Source: Seison nebaliae
Lineage: Eukaryota; Rotifera; Pararotatoria; Seisonacea; Seisonidae
Reading direction: 5' to 3'
Length of the DNA: 46,874 nt
NCBI GenBank assembly: GCA_023231475.1
Contig: JALJEE010002080.1
Location: 1 to 46,874, forward strand
Part shown: in pieces, positions 21,308 to 33,208 of the stretch
Layout of the letters: every line of letters begins with the position of its first letter
Position numbering within the stretch: position 1 is the first letter of the stretch
Translations under genes and position numbers: made by a program
Notes under the pieces: model-generated
Databases searched by the model: none
The model's input: only the letters and a program-made list of their open reading frames with translations
What the model was told of the DNA's origin: nothing

Positions 21308-23304
21308 ATGTTGATGGTGAGAATGTAATTGATCAACTAAATCGAGAGCAGCTATATTGATTTCTGATACAGTCTCCTCATTCCATGATTTGCCTTGTTC
21401 GTTAAATGAGAAATAATTCCAGAGTAACATTTCCAAACGATTTGGAATATAATTGGGGAAATGGAAATTTGATGATTTGAATAAAGTGGCACAACCATCT
21501 CGAACAATCTTTAAAAATTCATCTGAACATTTCATATATTCGTATAAATATTTTATCAAACAATTTATCAATGACTCGTCATTCTTGTAGATGTTAAGGA
21601 AAGTGATGGATTGAAGTTCGTCTAACATGTTCAATTTACTCAACAAACGACCAGGACAACGAAATGAATGGAGAAGAATGTTGAGTGTCAACAAATCATC
21701 TAAACTCGACCCATTCCTCATTAATAATCTTTCTTCATTATTGTTCTGATTGGTAAACAAATGGAATGGAACTATCGATTTGGAAACGGTGACGATAAAT
21801 TGAAATAGATCATAAAAATTCATCATAAATTCTTTACATTTCTCAATCACATCGATTGCTTGATCGATAATATCTTCACTCTTATTCGCTCCTTCTCCAA
21901 AAACATAGATACATCGTCTTTCCTCACAACCATCATCATAATCATTGTCGTCGTGTAAAAGATGGAAATCAATATCATCATTATGATCACTTAATCGATT
22001 AATTAATTGAATATAATCATGACTTAAAATATCTCGAATTGGAATGAATCTTAAAATATTCATCAACATATGAATCGCAGTCCATCTGGTATAGATGATG
22101 GTCGAATAGAATGAAGACGATTCCATCGACGCTGTTTTTATTTCTCGATTAGAATAGATCGATTGAAATGACGACACCTTCTCACAAATATGACTAATCA
22201 ATTTCTTTTTCATCGATGTCAATGTTGTTGCGTTTTCTGCATTTTGACCAAAGGCAAAACTTTCACCAACATCACAAAGGAAATTGCCAATATCGAAAAT
22301 ATCGGGAATTATTTCGATTTCATATAATTCAGTCATCGATATTTTCAAATAGAATTTCGATACATTTTCACCATCTGACGACATGAAAGAATATGGTAAA
22401 TTCTGACGAGTAAATAAGAGATAGATGACAACTTCTGAGATACTGTGAACGACGGAAGAATATAAGGAGAAATCTGAATTATAGAATCGATCCATTACCG
22501 TTAACTTGAAATTGTTCAATGATAAAGTGCTACTCTTTCTTTCACTATTATTCGTCTTCGAACCATATTCTTCTTCCAACAAATTATTTATGGGATTGTT
22601 AATGAAAGCGAGTGATTTCGTTCGGAATTGTCGAAACGTTTGTCTGTTATTTTCACTTATCGTTTGACGTCGATGTTGTAATTTTACTTCAGTTGTCGCT
22701 GATAATAAAGGTTGATGGAAATGATCCGAACTCGACACATCTTTCCTCTCTGAACAAAACATTCGTTCAACGTCGAATGGTTGGAATTTCTTCCATTTGT
22801 GCACCATCACTCCCAGCAGATGTTTCCAAATCGTATAATATGATAACCGTTGATGATCGTTCCATTTAATCCAAACGACATTTGTCAATTTCTCCTTCTC
22901 AGTCAATGTGGTCGATTGATTATTCGTTTCTTCCACAATTGATGAATCTGCTAATTCAAAAGAAATAACGAATAGAGTAATGAAAAAAATATTAGATTTA
23001 ATATTATTGTGCTGATTATTGCTAATGGAAACAATACGATTCTATAAATTGAACTAGAATAAATTGAAGCAAATGTGAGGAGAAAATATAGTCTAATCGA
23101 TGTTGACGACGAATTAATAGGATGAAGAACAATTTCAACTAAAGTGCGAGCAAAGCAAAAATTTGAGAAGTACAAACGAGTATCTTGAAGTGATGGTTTA
23201 ATTCCATCAAAATTCAATAATATATCCATTGAATTAGAAAGAGAATTATTATTATTATTAGTGGTAGTAGTAGGAAGAGGATTAGAAAGAGAAGATTTTG
23301 AAAT

Positions 23305-23336
<32 letters not shown>

Positions 23337-26300
23337 TATCGTCATCGTTAATATGATAATGATGATTGAATGAGTATTTCATCGAATCAAAACCAAGAGG
23401 TAAAAGTCGATATTTATCAGAAAATTGAAACGAACTTTTCAATAACGATACATCACATTTTGGTGAGAAATCGATGGATGTATCATCGAACGATGTTTGT
23501 TGCTGGAAAGATTCGGGAGTATCTTCCATTTTCTGATTTTTCGATTTGAGTCGATTTTGAACTGTATTCGAATTGATATTAATAGATTTGGCATTCATCT
23601 TTTGAATAAAATGGTTCATATTCCATTGTCTTGATGTATGACGTTTCTCTTTTGACGATTTCTGTTGTTGATCGAACGACTTTCCCGATGATATCGAATC
23701 AACGGTAGGTGAAACTAATGGAGTGGAATCGTTATTGAATGAATTAGTATTGAAGACGGTTGATGATCGATTTCTTTTAGCTGTTGGAGCTTGAACGCTT
23801 AAATTTTCTAGTTGTTGTTGTTGTTGTTGTTGATTGGAATGATTATAAATTGATTTATTTGATCTCAAACGTTTTAATTTGTTATCGGTTGGAAGAAGTA
23901 AAACTAATTCGCCATTACCCCAAGTTCGTACAATATAATGTCGATTATATCGATCCATAAATTCTAACCACTTCTTGACCACTTCCGGCCAATGTAAAAG
24001 AGATGCTAATAATTCCATCAATGGATTGAGTAGTCTTGTATCATAACATTCCAATCGAGTCTGGAGATAATAGAACCAATTAAAAATTTTTATGTTACAA
24101 AAACATAATTCGTTCGCTCTAGTCCGTTGAGAAATGACGTGATGGGAATTCAATTGATAAGGATGAGTAATCAATAAATTATGACGAACTGTATCTATGA
24201 TTATGAGTAACGCATAATTATAAACGTCGTTGCACAACCAAATCTTCCTCAGAATTTTATTGAGACAAGTCAAAGATAAATTTTGAATATCTCGAATTGC
24301 ATTATTCTCTTGACGATTCGTCAACTGATAATAAAAAGGAGTCATTGAATGACATAAGAAAATATGTAGACAATTCTGAGATAATTGAAAAGAAATGATT
24401 GCATCTGATTCTAATTTTAAACGATTCCTCCTCGAACCACATGATGGAGATGACGATTGAGAAAATGAGACGGATGACGTCGACAGAGAAGATAATGAAC
24501 ATCCCAAATTTACTTGTTTGTTATCATGATCATTGGAACGACTTAATTGTTCGTCGATCGCATGTGTCGATGTTGACAGACTTTTTAATTTATTTTCAAT
24601 TCGATTGAATATCATTCGAATTTCATTTGGTCCTGGTAGATTTTGAAAGAAGACTGGTCGAATTGAATTCGTATGAACAATACATTGTCCCGTCTGTCCA
24701 TGAATGATTGAGTTACTATGACGATTCTCCAATCCATTAATTAATGTATCTGTAAATGCACGGAGTACATATGTAGCTAATTGACGTACTGGAGGGAAAT
24801 TCATAGGAAATTGATGAAATAAAACGAATTGGAGGAGATACATCATCTCACAAATATCTCGATGAGTTCGACAGAAGATTGTTCTTAATAATTCTAAAGC
24901 ATTTCTATTAGATTGGGTGGTGGAATAGTTGCTTGTTATCATCCCACCAGAACTACTCGTCGACGAAGAAAGAAATGATGTTGATGAAGTTGATGAGACA
25001 CATCCATCTCGATAAAGGAAGGAATTCATCATAAATGTGTCGTTATTAAATCCTAATCGTGCTTTGAATTCCTTATACAAGAAAATGATTTTCTGTTCCA
25101 TTTTTATAGAATGATTATTCTGTTTCTGATTTTGTGTCGTTTTCATTCTTCGACTCTCATCTAACGGTATTCCATTTACGTACGTTTGTGCATACGTCGT
25201 CACAAGAGACGTAGCTTGATTGAGTGAAGAAGATAAAGATTTCGATGGTCTCGTTTGAGGAGGTAATGGTGGAGAACGATGTCTTTTAATTCGATTCGAT
25301 TGTGTCGACGATTCGAGATCTTTTATGATAAATTCTGTTGATGAGCCAAATTGATCAGACAAACTCTTTTCTTCTAACTCAACTTGTCTTAGAGTTTGAT
25401 GATTATCACCATTTAAATTTTCTTCATTCGTAAACTCCAATTCAGTGTCACTAATCTTCGTCACTTGTAACATCGGTGATGGTTTTCTATCATGTTGTTT
25501 CGATTTTATCGATCGATGTCTAGCGCTATGACCTTGACTGTTTTTCGCAAATAAATGAACGGAACTATTCTCGTCGCTGGACGATGGATGTTCCTCCATA
25601 TTCGATTCCACTTCTTCCACTTCCTGAAATTTGAGAGAATCAGGAAATATTTTCATTTGTCTCTAAAAATTAAATTTAATTGAGAAATTCAATTTGAAAT
25701 TAGAAGAAAACTTTTAAATAATCTTCTTCCACATTTATTGCAATTGAACATGAGAAATTCTTTTGAACATTTGAATCAAATCCACTTTCACTATCATCAG
25801 TCGTTCGATTTGTCGTTGTTGACGATGATGAGATTGTCGTATCTCCAATTAGTAACGGTTTCTCAGCAAACAAATTCGGCGCGAATATAATTTGAGTTAT
25901 CCAAGCTACCACTAACATCTGGTTAGCTAATCGACAAATATTCAAAATTGACATATTTCCAACACCTTCCGATTGAAGCATTGCAGCGAATAATTGACGA
26001 TCACTATGTTGGAGATCGAGAGGATCTTTCGAACCTTCTTCCAGAAAATTAATCAGATTCACTTTCAGTTCTTCATGAACATTAATAATTTTTGGTAGAT
26101 CTAACGAAGTAGATGAATATAATAGAAAGGAGATAGATGGAATTCTAACAGATTTCTGGATGACAAACATTCACATTTGATGGTAATGTGGCCGATCGGT
26201 GATTATGAAAAATTTTGATTAAATAATATTCTCGAAATCTCGACCATAATAAACAAAATTTATTGAGACGAATTCTTCTCAAATCGTTTGAGGATTGACT

Positions 26301-27217
26301 TCTCCATTGAATTCTCAAGAACTTTATAGATATAAAAGTTGAAACAATTGAAATTCAAAAAAACAATAACGTCACGATGAATATTCGTTAGAATTAATTT
26401 GACTGTCAATACACATTCAATTGCTTGAATATCATTTATACTGGAATTGGATTCCTTCCGATCTTCCGGAATGAAGCATTGAGTAGAATTAAAAAATTCA
26501 TCTTCAGAAAAATAATTGGAAATTGAAATGAATAAAAGAGAAAGAGAAACGTTTGTAAAGATTTCCGAATAGTTTATGTTCTAAATCATGTGCTTCATCT
26601 CCCAGAATCAGATACCAAATAAGAAATAATCGAATCGCATTCTCTCGAATCTACAAATCGACAATAATCTTCGAACGAATTTGAAATTTATCTAACACTT
26701 TTCTGGTTAGAGAAGGAGAGCATCATATGGAAACATTCTCTCAATTGTGTCTCCAATTTCCTCTCATAAAAATAATCTGGATTGTTCACGAATAATAACT
26801 TAAATGAAAATAAGTTTTTTTTTTTTCAAATTAAGAATTGAAAGAAAACTTCCAATAAATCAAAAAGATTTTTCGCTTCATCCTCGTTATCTTTTGAAGG
26901 TATTAAAAGAGAAAATAAACAAAATAGTTGAATAATCAAAACTTTTACTCGGTTTATTTGTCTGTAATCGTTCGAAGATATGTCTGAAAATTCCAATTAG
27001 ATCAATAATTTCCGATTCAATCTGAACTCGCCGTTGACTTTTAGATAGAAGTTCTGGGAAATTAGAAATTTAATTTATTTTTTGGGTAATTAAATGAACT
27101 TAAAAATCGTACATAATGTTTGAGACGATAAGAATTGTCTCGTTTGGATAAGGCTTTATTCTTCTCGCTTTCCACTTCCTTCAACTTCCCCGTTTTCTTT
27201 AATCGATTACTCTTCAT
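17255..27217 (-). CDS. RALGAPA: Ral GTPase-activating protein, catalytic alpha subunit (RALGAPA)
   Basis: This is the catalytic subunit of the RalGAP complex, which switches off RalA/RalB and works beside the TSC-Rheb-TOR axis. Start ATG 27217 gives MKSNRLKKTGKLKEVESEKN, and NSYRLKHY matches the family N terminus. Successive short exons (27113-27217, from 27053, then near 26.9, 26.75, 26.6 and 26.45 kb) read QRRVQIESEIIDLIGIF, IRENAIRLFLIWYLILG and FCLLWSRFREYYL, all typical of RALGAPA. Two very large exons follow (about 25656-23015 and 22953-17255). The first has NPLMELLASLLHWPEVVKKW; the second holds the C-terminal Rap/Ran-GAP domain: FHISTRMPTLPEYFNKKLSH, LGNDDIHIVWCEY with the conserved catalytic Asn, and GPLHDGCLVSGRTLAKLV. 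Total length is near 3,000 aa against about 2,000 in human; the excess is poly-Gln, poly-Asp and Ser/Asn-rich insertions. Alpha rather than beta is chosen because the GAP domain has the HLGND..HIVW form. Confidence 0.9.
21274..21315 (-). repeat. Poly-Gln trinucleotide repeat in RALGAPA
   Basis: A (TTG/GAT)n run on the plus strand encodes HHQHQQQQQQQQQQQS on the minus strand inside the large second RALGAPA exon. A second, shorter glutamine run (NQQQQQQQL) is encoded near 23815-23835. Confidence 0.9.
23308..23350 (-). repeat. Poly-Asp trinucleotide repeat in RALGAPA
   Basis: A (CAT)n run on the plus strand encodes a tract of 14 or so aspartates (DDDNDDDDDD...) in the low-complexity linker of RALGAPA. 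It is followed by SKSSLSNPLPTTTTNNNNN. It is in frame and likely length-polymorphic. Confidence 0.9.
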
Positions 27218-29685
27218 TCTCCGTAGAAAGTGTTGAAGGAAATTTGTGACTTGTCTCTCACGTCGTTCTCTTCATTCGAATAATCATCTGCACATGCAAA
27301 AACAAGAAAATAAATATCGTATGTCATTATATAATTTCTTTTTGCCAAAAAAATTCCAGAGAGAAACATGAAAATTTGGAAGAATAATTTCATTAAAAAA
27401 CAAAGGTAGAGAACTTAAAATGAATGGATAAGAAATAGATTTAATTCATTCGTCCTCCCATTAAAGATGACGGTAATAAAATGAATATATTTTTTTAAAC
27501 GAACAGAAATGAAATCATCTTCGACATCATCATGAATATGATCGTCATGATCAGGAGAATTAATAGACTCGCTCAATCAACAAACAATACGTAATGTTTA
27601 GCTTATGTGGGGAGAATGATTCTCGTATATTTCTCCCTACTGATAAGGCCAATTGGATGAGAGAGTGAGAGAAGGAAAGAGAAAAAGTTAAGCCTGTGTG
27701 GAAAGGTGAAAGAAGATGTTGAGGTGTAGGGGAGGGCAGAAACGATAATAAATATTAAATTTCTTTCTCAATTTGAATAAAAAAAAAAAAAAGAAGAAAG
27801 ATTGAAAACGAATTCTTCCTCCAACAAATAGAGAGAGACAGACGTTAAAAGAGAGAAAGTTCAATCCAACACTTTTCTAGAAAGACGTAATGAAAATATT
27901 AAAGTTTATCATGAACAGAGAACCATAGCACATACCGACCTTTCCCTATAGTAGTAGAAGTTAATAAAATGATTCTCTCTCTTACGTCCTACCTCTCTTT
28001 CTCTCTCTTACATTTGCACATCGAATGAATAATTAATTAAATTGAGAGTTCATCTTCTGTTCACGTAACAAGATCCTCCTGTTCAATTCACTTATTTACA
28101 TTTTTTATTCGTCCAATTCTCTTATATCACTAAAGGCACATAGTTGGGGCGATTATTGAATGGTCATTAAAAAAAATAATTTTCAAATTTTCGAAATGAA
28201 ATTCATGTTATATTTTTTAGTTACCTCTCGATTTTTCGTTGAACATATCGTATTTCATATAATGTATTTTTTTTACTGTGTATGTGAAGTGTTCTCTCCT
28301 CTCTGAGACGAATGTTTCTTTTATTATTACGAATACTTTCTTGTGGTAGTATATATCGATGTGTCATGTCGAAATAGACGTACAGTACGGATTTATATAC
28401 GTTTAACTATTCGGAAGGGAAGGAAAAAAGGAAATAGAACGAATTACATATTTGACCCCGCTATGTATACATGAACGCATGTCAGTATGTTGATGTGTGA
28501 GTGTATGTGTGTATGTGAATGTGTAAGGGAATTGATCGATTGAGGTCCTTATCTCCGTCAAACAAACTTCTCCCCAACTGTCATTGAAACGAAGAATTCC
28601 TGAGTTAAGAGTAAACAAAAAATATTTTATTTTTTAGATAAATTTATGAAAGAATCTCCAGGAAAAATGATAATAGATAGAATGAAGAGAAAATGAAGAC
28701 AAATTAAAATCACCTTATTCGAAATTTTTTAAAGAATATTTCAAGAAACAAATTGATGCACATTGAACTTTTGATTAGTTCAGATGATAATCATGAAATT
28801 TGTTAGAGTGGAATAAGTGGACGGATGATTCATTCCCACAATCGTTTATTAGGGAAAAGTTGTTATTATTGAATGATGAATAATAATGTGAGGAAAATCT
28901 CCTTGTCTGAACGACAATAACGAAAACAATAGAAAGAATAGGAAAAAGAAAGATGAAAGAGGATTACAAAAATTGAATTCTCTCATCAACTTCACCAACA
29001 CCAACAAAAAACTATTAGAAAGTAAAATAATAAGAATTTCATAGAATTAAATTTGTTGAGAGTTTCATCAGGATGAGGCTTGTAAAGAAGAAATTTGAAG
29101 AAAAAATTGTTTTTTTTTTTTTCTCCCCTTAAAAATGACACATTCTCCGAACTATCATAAAGTTGATGACGACGGAAAATGATTTAAATAAATTCATTAC
29201 TAATGAAGCGCAACATAATACATCTGTGTACAGGTAAATGGTTTCCGTCGAGAATATCAAGTAAGAAGAAATTTTCTCAAAATTTTCATTCTCCGAAAAT
29301 AAACCTCAAGAAGATACACTCCAGAAAAGGAAAGACATTTGAAAAAATAATAAAAGTTTAAGATGATGAAGAGAATGTCAAATATGTTTGAAGAGAATCG
29401 TTTGGTCGAGTTTCTGTGAGGAATGAGAAGATGAATAGTTTACTGTCCATCCATTAGTTTTTATTGAATAAATGATAAATTTTCATACTGATAATGATGA
29501 TGAAGTGGAGGTGTTGGTAAATGAAATAAATTTGAGTCGTTAGTCTGAAATTCATGGAAAAGAAAACGGAGAATGTTGCATGAGAAATTGATGAAAATAA
29601 TGTGATTTATTTGTCATCATCACTGTGTCTCATTGATGAGATATCGAATGTCATTGATGGAAATTCCTTTGGATTCCCTTTCACT
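27218..29685. other. Longest gene-free stretch: upstream of RALGAPA, downstream of TM9SF2
   Basis: No coding exon with homology or good composition is seen in this 2.5 kb. The content is AT-rich with strong purine runs (GAGAGA and AAGAAGA, around 27660-27850 and 28660-28990), a poly-A/T run at 27780 and a GT-rich microsatellite at 28480-28530. The right part is probably the TM9SF2 3' UTR, the left part the RALGAPA promoter and 5' UTR. A short minus-strand frame at 28403-28618 is explained by the microsatellite. Confidence 0.6.
28480..28530. repeat. Imperfect (GT)n microsatellite
   Basis: The run is of the form ATGTTGATGTGTGAGTGTATG and continues with GTGTATGTGAATGTG, interrupted by A residues. 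It lies in the gene-free stretch between RALGAPA and TM9SF2. Confidence 0.8.
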
Positions 29686-32113
29686 TTAGTCAACTTTAAC
29701 GACCGAATAAATATATCGTAGGAAAAGGAAACATGCAAAGAATCCGAGAGTACCTGAATGAAAAAAAGAGAAATTGTTAGAAAAAGAAGATTAAAAGAAT
29801 GAGAACGTTCTTTATAATGAGAAAGAAAGTAAGAGAAAAACTAACCAGAGAAAACGAAGAGGATGAAACAAATCATTGTACAATATCCGAAATAAAGGAA
29901 CATAGATGTCGCTCCCACCATTTCACTCTTTGCTATGTAGTAATGGATCGAATATAAGAAGAGATAGAAAGCGATGCTTCCACCAGTGAAGAAGCTTCGC
30001 CACCACCATCGATAATCTTCAGCACATAATTGGAAATAACATAAGAGAATGCTCGTTTCGATGATGGTGATGATGAGGAAGATATAGACGAAAAATAAGA
30101 GACCGAACATATAATAAAATTGATGAGCCCTAAATGAATGACGTGAATGAAGAGGAGAAAGAAAGGAGGAACCAGATACTGTTGAAGATGAAGAACAATT
30201 GAATGAAAATACATCCGAACGGTAAGAGACCACCGATGATGATTGACGGTGTCGTTCTCAAGAATGTGGTAATATCTGGAATTTGTCTTGGAATCTGATT
30301 GGTGTGTACCGGAACTGAAATTACTGCTTGTCGATTTCCGAAATATGCGCCGAACATCACCAGTGGTACACTGATACCAAACCAGAGAGCTAGTAGTGCA
30401 CAAAGAATGCCAAAGGAGATGGTGGACGAACTTTTTGCAAAATACAAAATAACGTTCAAAATAAAGAACATTCCGTATAAGATTCTATCAACAATTCTTA
30501 TTAGTAAATGGAAAAGACAATAAAATGAAACGCTGGACATAATATTGATGTGAATATGGCATTTCGTTTCCATTGTTTGCCACCGAAGAATTTGAATAAT
30601 CTCGACGATGTATATCCAGCTAATGATCCGAGTAGAACAAACACAACAATTCCACATGTGGTCAATGCACCTCGTGATGCAGGTGAAAGGAAACCAAGAC
30701 AAGCGAGAAATAGTGTGATGAATAACATGGTAGATAATTGGATTCCAGTTCCAGAAAGAGCCGAAAGAATATGATAATAATATGGAGCACGGAAGATATC
30801 GGCGTGAACGAGTTTCCATCCAAATTCCTCTTGAATCGGATCATCCGGATTATCGATGGGTAACGAGTTGTCAAATTTATTATATCGAGCGACATCTTTG
30901 TAGACGGTGCGCAAGAGAACCATCGCCACCATTCCTGATAGAACGAACATCGTTACCATCGAGTTGCCAATGGAGAACCATTGAATTTGTGGATTTGGTG
31001 GTTTCTCCAAAATATAATCCCATCTCGATGACCATTTAATTGAATTATTTTGCTATTTGAAAAATTAATTAATTAATTAAAATTAATTTTAAAAAATATT
31101 TTGAAAACTTTAAAATCGACAGAATATGTATATCTAATATCGATTTCTTTCACATCTTTCTTGAAGAATAATTGAGAACTGGCACTTCCACATGCCTTTT
31201 CTGATTTATAGTCGAAACTAGAAATTATTAATAAATCATTAAATGAGAAGAAAAAGAAGATGAACCTTTTTAATTCAACTTCCACTCGAACTATTCGACC
31301 ACCATTGTCACCCAAATTCATGTCCCAAGCAGCTCCATCTGCTGAATGATAATAGAAAGTGAATTCGAAATGATTGAACACCATAAATTCCCCGCCATGA
31401 TTATAGAAAGCAGAGAATTTACAATGTGGCATTCTAGGCATTTCTCGTTTTTCCGGGAAATAACATCCGATTGGTATTCCTCGATAACATACACGACGAT
31501 CTTTCGCTTCTTTCGTATTCCGATTCATTATACTTTCCGTATAACAGAAGAGAATGGGCAAATTATCACTGATCCAATGATTAACATAATTCTCATGAAT
31601 GATTCTCTTCAATAATTGAAAATCAGAAATTAATTTCTTCGTCTCTCCTCGCTTCTTCACACCAAATGTCTTCGTACACAAAATTTTACATTTGCGTTCA
31701 CTCAAAAATTCCACATTAAACGGCGACAACAATAATCGTTCACCCAATAAAATTTGTCCCAAATTCTCTTTCGGTTTATGTTTCGTAATTTGTGGTGTCT
31801 CTGCTTGACAAAATCCAACTCTGCAAAATACTCAATTTCAATAATTCCTCTAAAACGAAAATTTGCTAACGATTTATAATCATATTGAATGACACTCTCG
31901 TCACTATCAAGTCGATTGATATAAATCGGAACGTTGTTCTTTGAATGAATTATATAAATATTTAAATTGTATATTTAATTAAGAAGAAACTTCACATTTC
32001 TCGTTCGTCACACCTTTCTTACAATAGAGAATTGGAGATATTCCTGGAAGATAAAAACCATTCATCCATCGGATGGAAAGGAGAATGATAAAAAATAATG
32101 ATAACTGATTCAT
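29686..32113 (-). CDS. TM9SF2: Transmembrane 9 superfamily member 2 (TM9SF2)
   Basis: This nine-pass endosome/Golgi membrane protein has a large luminal N-terminal domain. Start 32113 gives a signal peptide (MNQLSLFFIILLSIRWMNG) and then FYLPGISPILYCKKG, the TM9SF2-type start. NRLDSDESVIQYDYKS, VGFCQAE and LGQILLGERLLLSPF follow. The luminal part continues HWISDNLPILFCYTES. The membrane half has IQWFSIGNSMVTMFVLSGMV, EEFGWKLVHADIFRAPYY, FGNRQAVISVPVHTNQIPRQ, GGLLPFGCIFIQLFFIFNSI and HQFYYMFGLLFFVYIF. The C terminus, IYSVVKVD, is the conserved KxD/E retrieval-type tail. Homology-fixed introns include 30497-30531 (only 35 bp) and 29754-29845 (92 bp); one joins NSIW to AHQFYYMFG near 30.13-30.18 kb, and others lie near 31.8-32.0 kb. 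It appears complete. Confidence 0.93.
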
Positions 32114-33208
32114 CTGAACAAATTAAATAAGAAGGAGAGAATTTAATTTGAAGAAATATCAAATCGTTTTAATTTCTAAGAATTATTCTATTTGAAAGAA
32201 ATGGAAAAGGAAGAATATCAAATGAACATACGTCATATTAAATTGAACCAATTTCATGAACACAAGCAGAAAGTAGAGATATTTCTCATAAATAAATCAT
32301 CGGAAGTAATGAAAATAACAACAATGAGCAACGAGAAGAGAAACCATAATAATAATTGGATGAAGGTCTTAATACAACAGAAATAAAGGAGAGGACAAAT
32401 TATTAATTAATAGAATAAAAATTATTTTATGTCGATTTCCTATGAAAGATTGTTGGAAATGACATCGAGTTATTGATTGAAAATTTAGCCAAATTATGAA
32501 GTTCTATAATCATTCATCTCAAAAGTTTCACGAATTATTTCATTATTCACATTTATTATTTGTATGTATTAACAAGACAACTTACAATATGGTACGTAAC
32601 CAATATTTCTTTTTTAATACACTAAACCTTTCCAGTCGTTCGTTTTTATGAATGTTCAGTTTTTAAAAGTTCGTTTAAATTTCATAAGAATTGACAAAAA
32701 CGAATAATCAATAAAATAAACTTCAATACTTATACTAATGTCCAAACGATGACGAAAAAATAGTTTCTTATGGATTTTGATTTGAGAGAGGAAAAAATCC
32801 AGACTTTCCATTTCTTTTCATATACTTATCGTTGCTTTTTTTGTAAATACCAAAAATGATGAATAAGAGAAAAACAAAACGATATCACACTTATTTCCAA
32901 CATGCATTCTATTTATGTTGTATGATATACGAACTCTTATGTGTAAACATACAACTTTTCTTCTTGTTTATCATTCGGTTTTAACAAGTTTATGCATAAA
33001 AAAGGATGATATTTATTCTTTATTTTAACTTCTATTTTATTTACTAATTTCATAATTTTGTAAAATAAATTCGAGCACAAAGGAATAAACGAAACATTAC
33101 GGAAGGAAGTCGATAGGAAAGTTTTTATTATAAACTTAATATTAAATATATTAGCTCAAATGGTCACTAGTTGATCAGTTCGATATCGAAAGAAACGATT
33201 TTCAAAAT
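32114..33208. other. Intergenic, nothing recognised
   Basis: This AT-rich stretch lies between the TM9SF2 start and the ANKLE2 stop codon. It should hold the TM9SF2 promoter and ANKLE2 3' UTR. A plus-strand open frame at 32192-32386 is too short and has no support. Confidence 0.55.

Noticed and set aside
17255-27217. RalGAP beta (RALGAPB) as identity of the large gene
   Set aside because: The HLGND..HIVW catalytic motif, N-terminal LRLFLIW-type block and WPEVVKKW region match the alpha subunit; beta lacks the catalytic motif in this form.
28403-28618. Minus-strand frame with a THT/HQHT run
   Set aside because: It is the translation of the GT microsatellite and has no other support.
32192-32386. 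Plus-strand frame of 64 codons upstream of TM9SF2
   Set aside because: Lys/Asn/Glu-rich chance frame in AT-rich DNA; no splice partner or homology.
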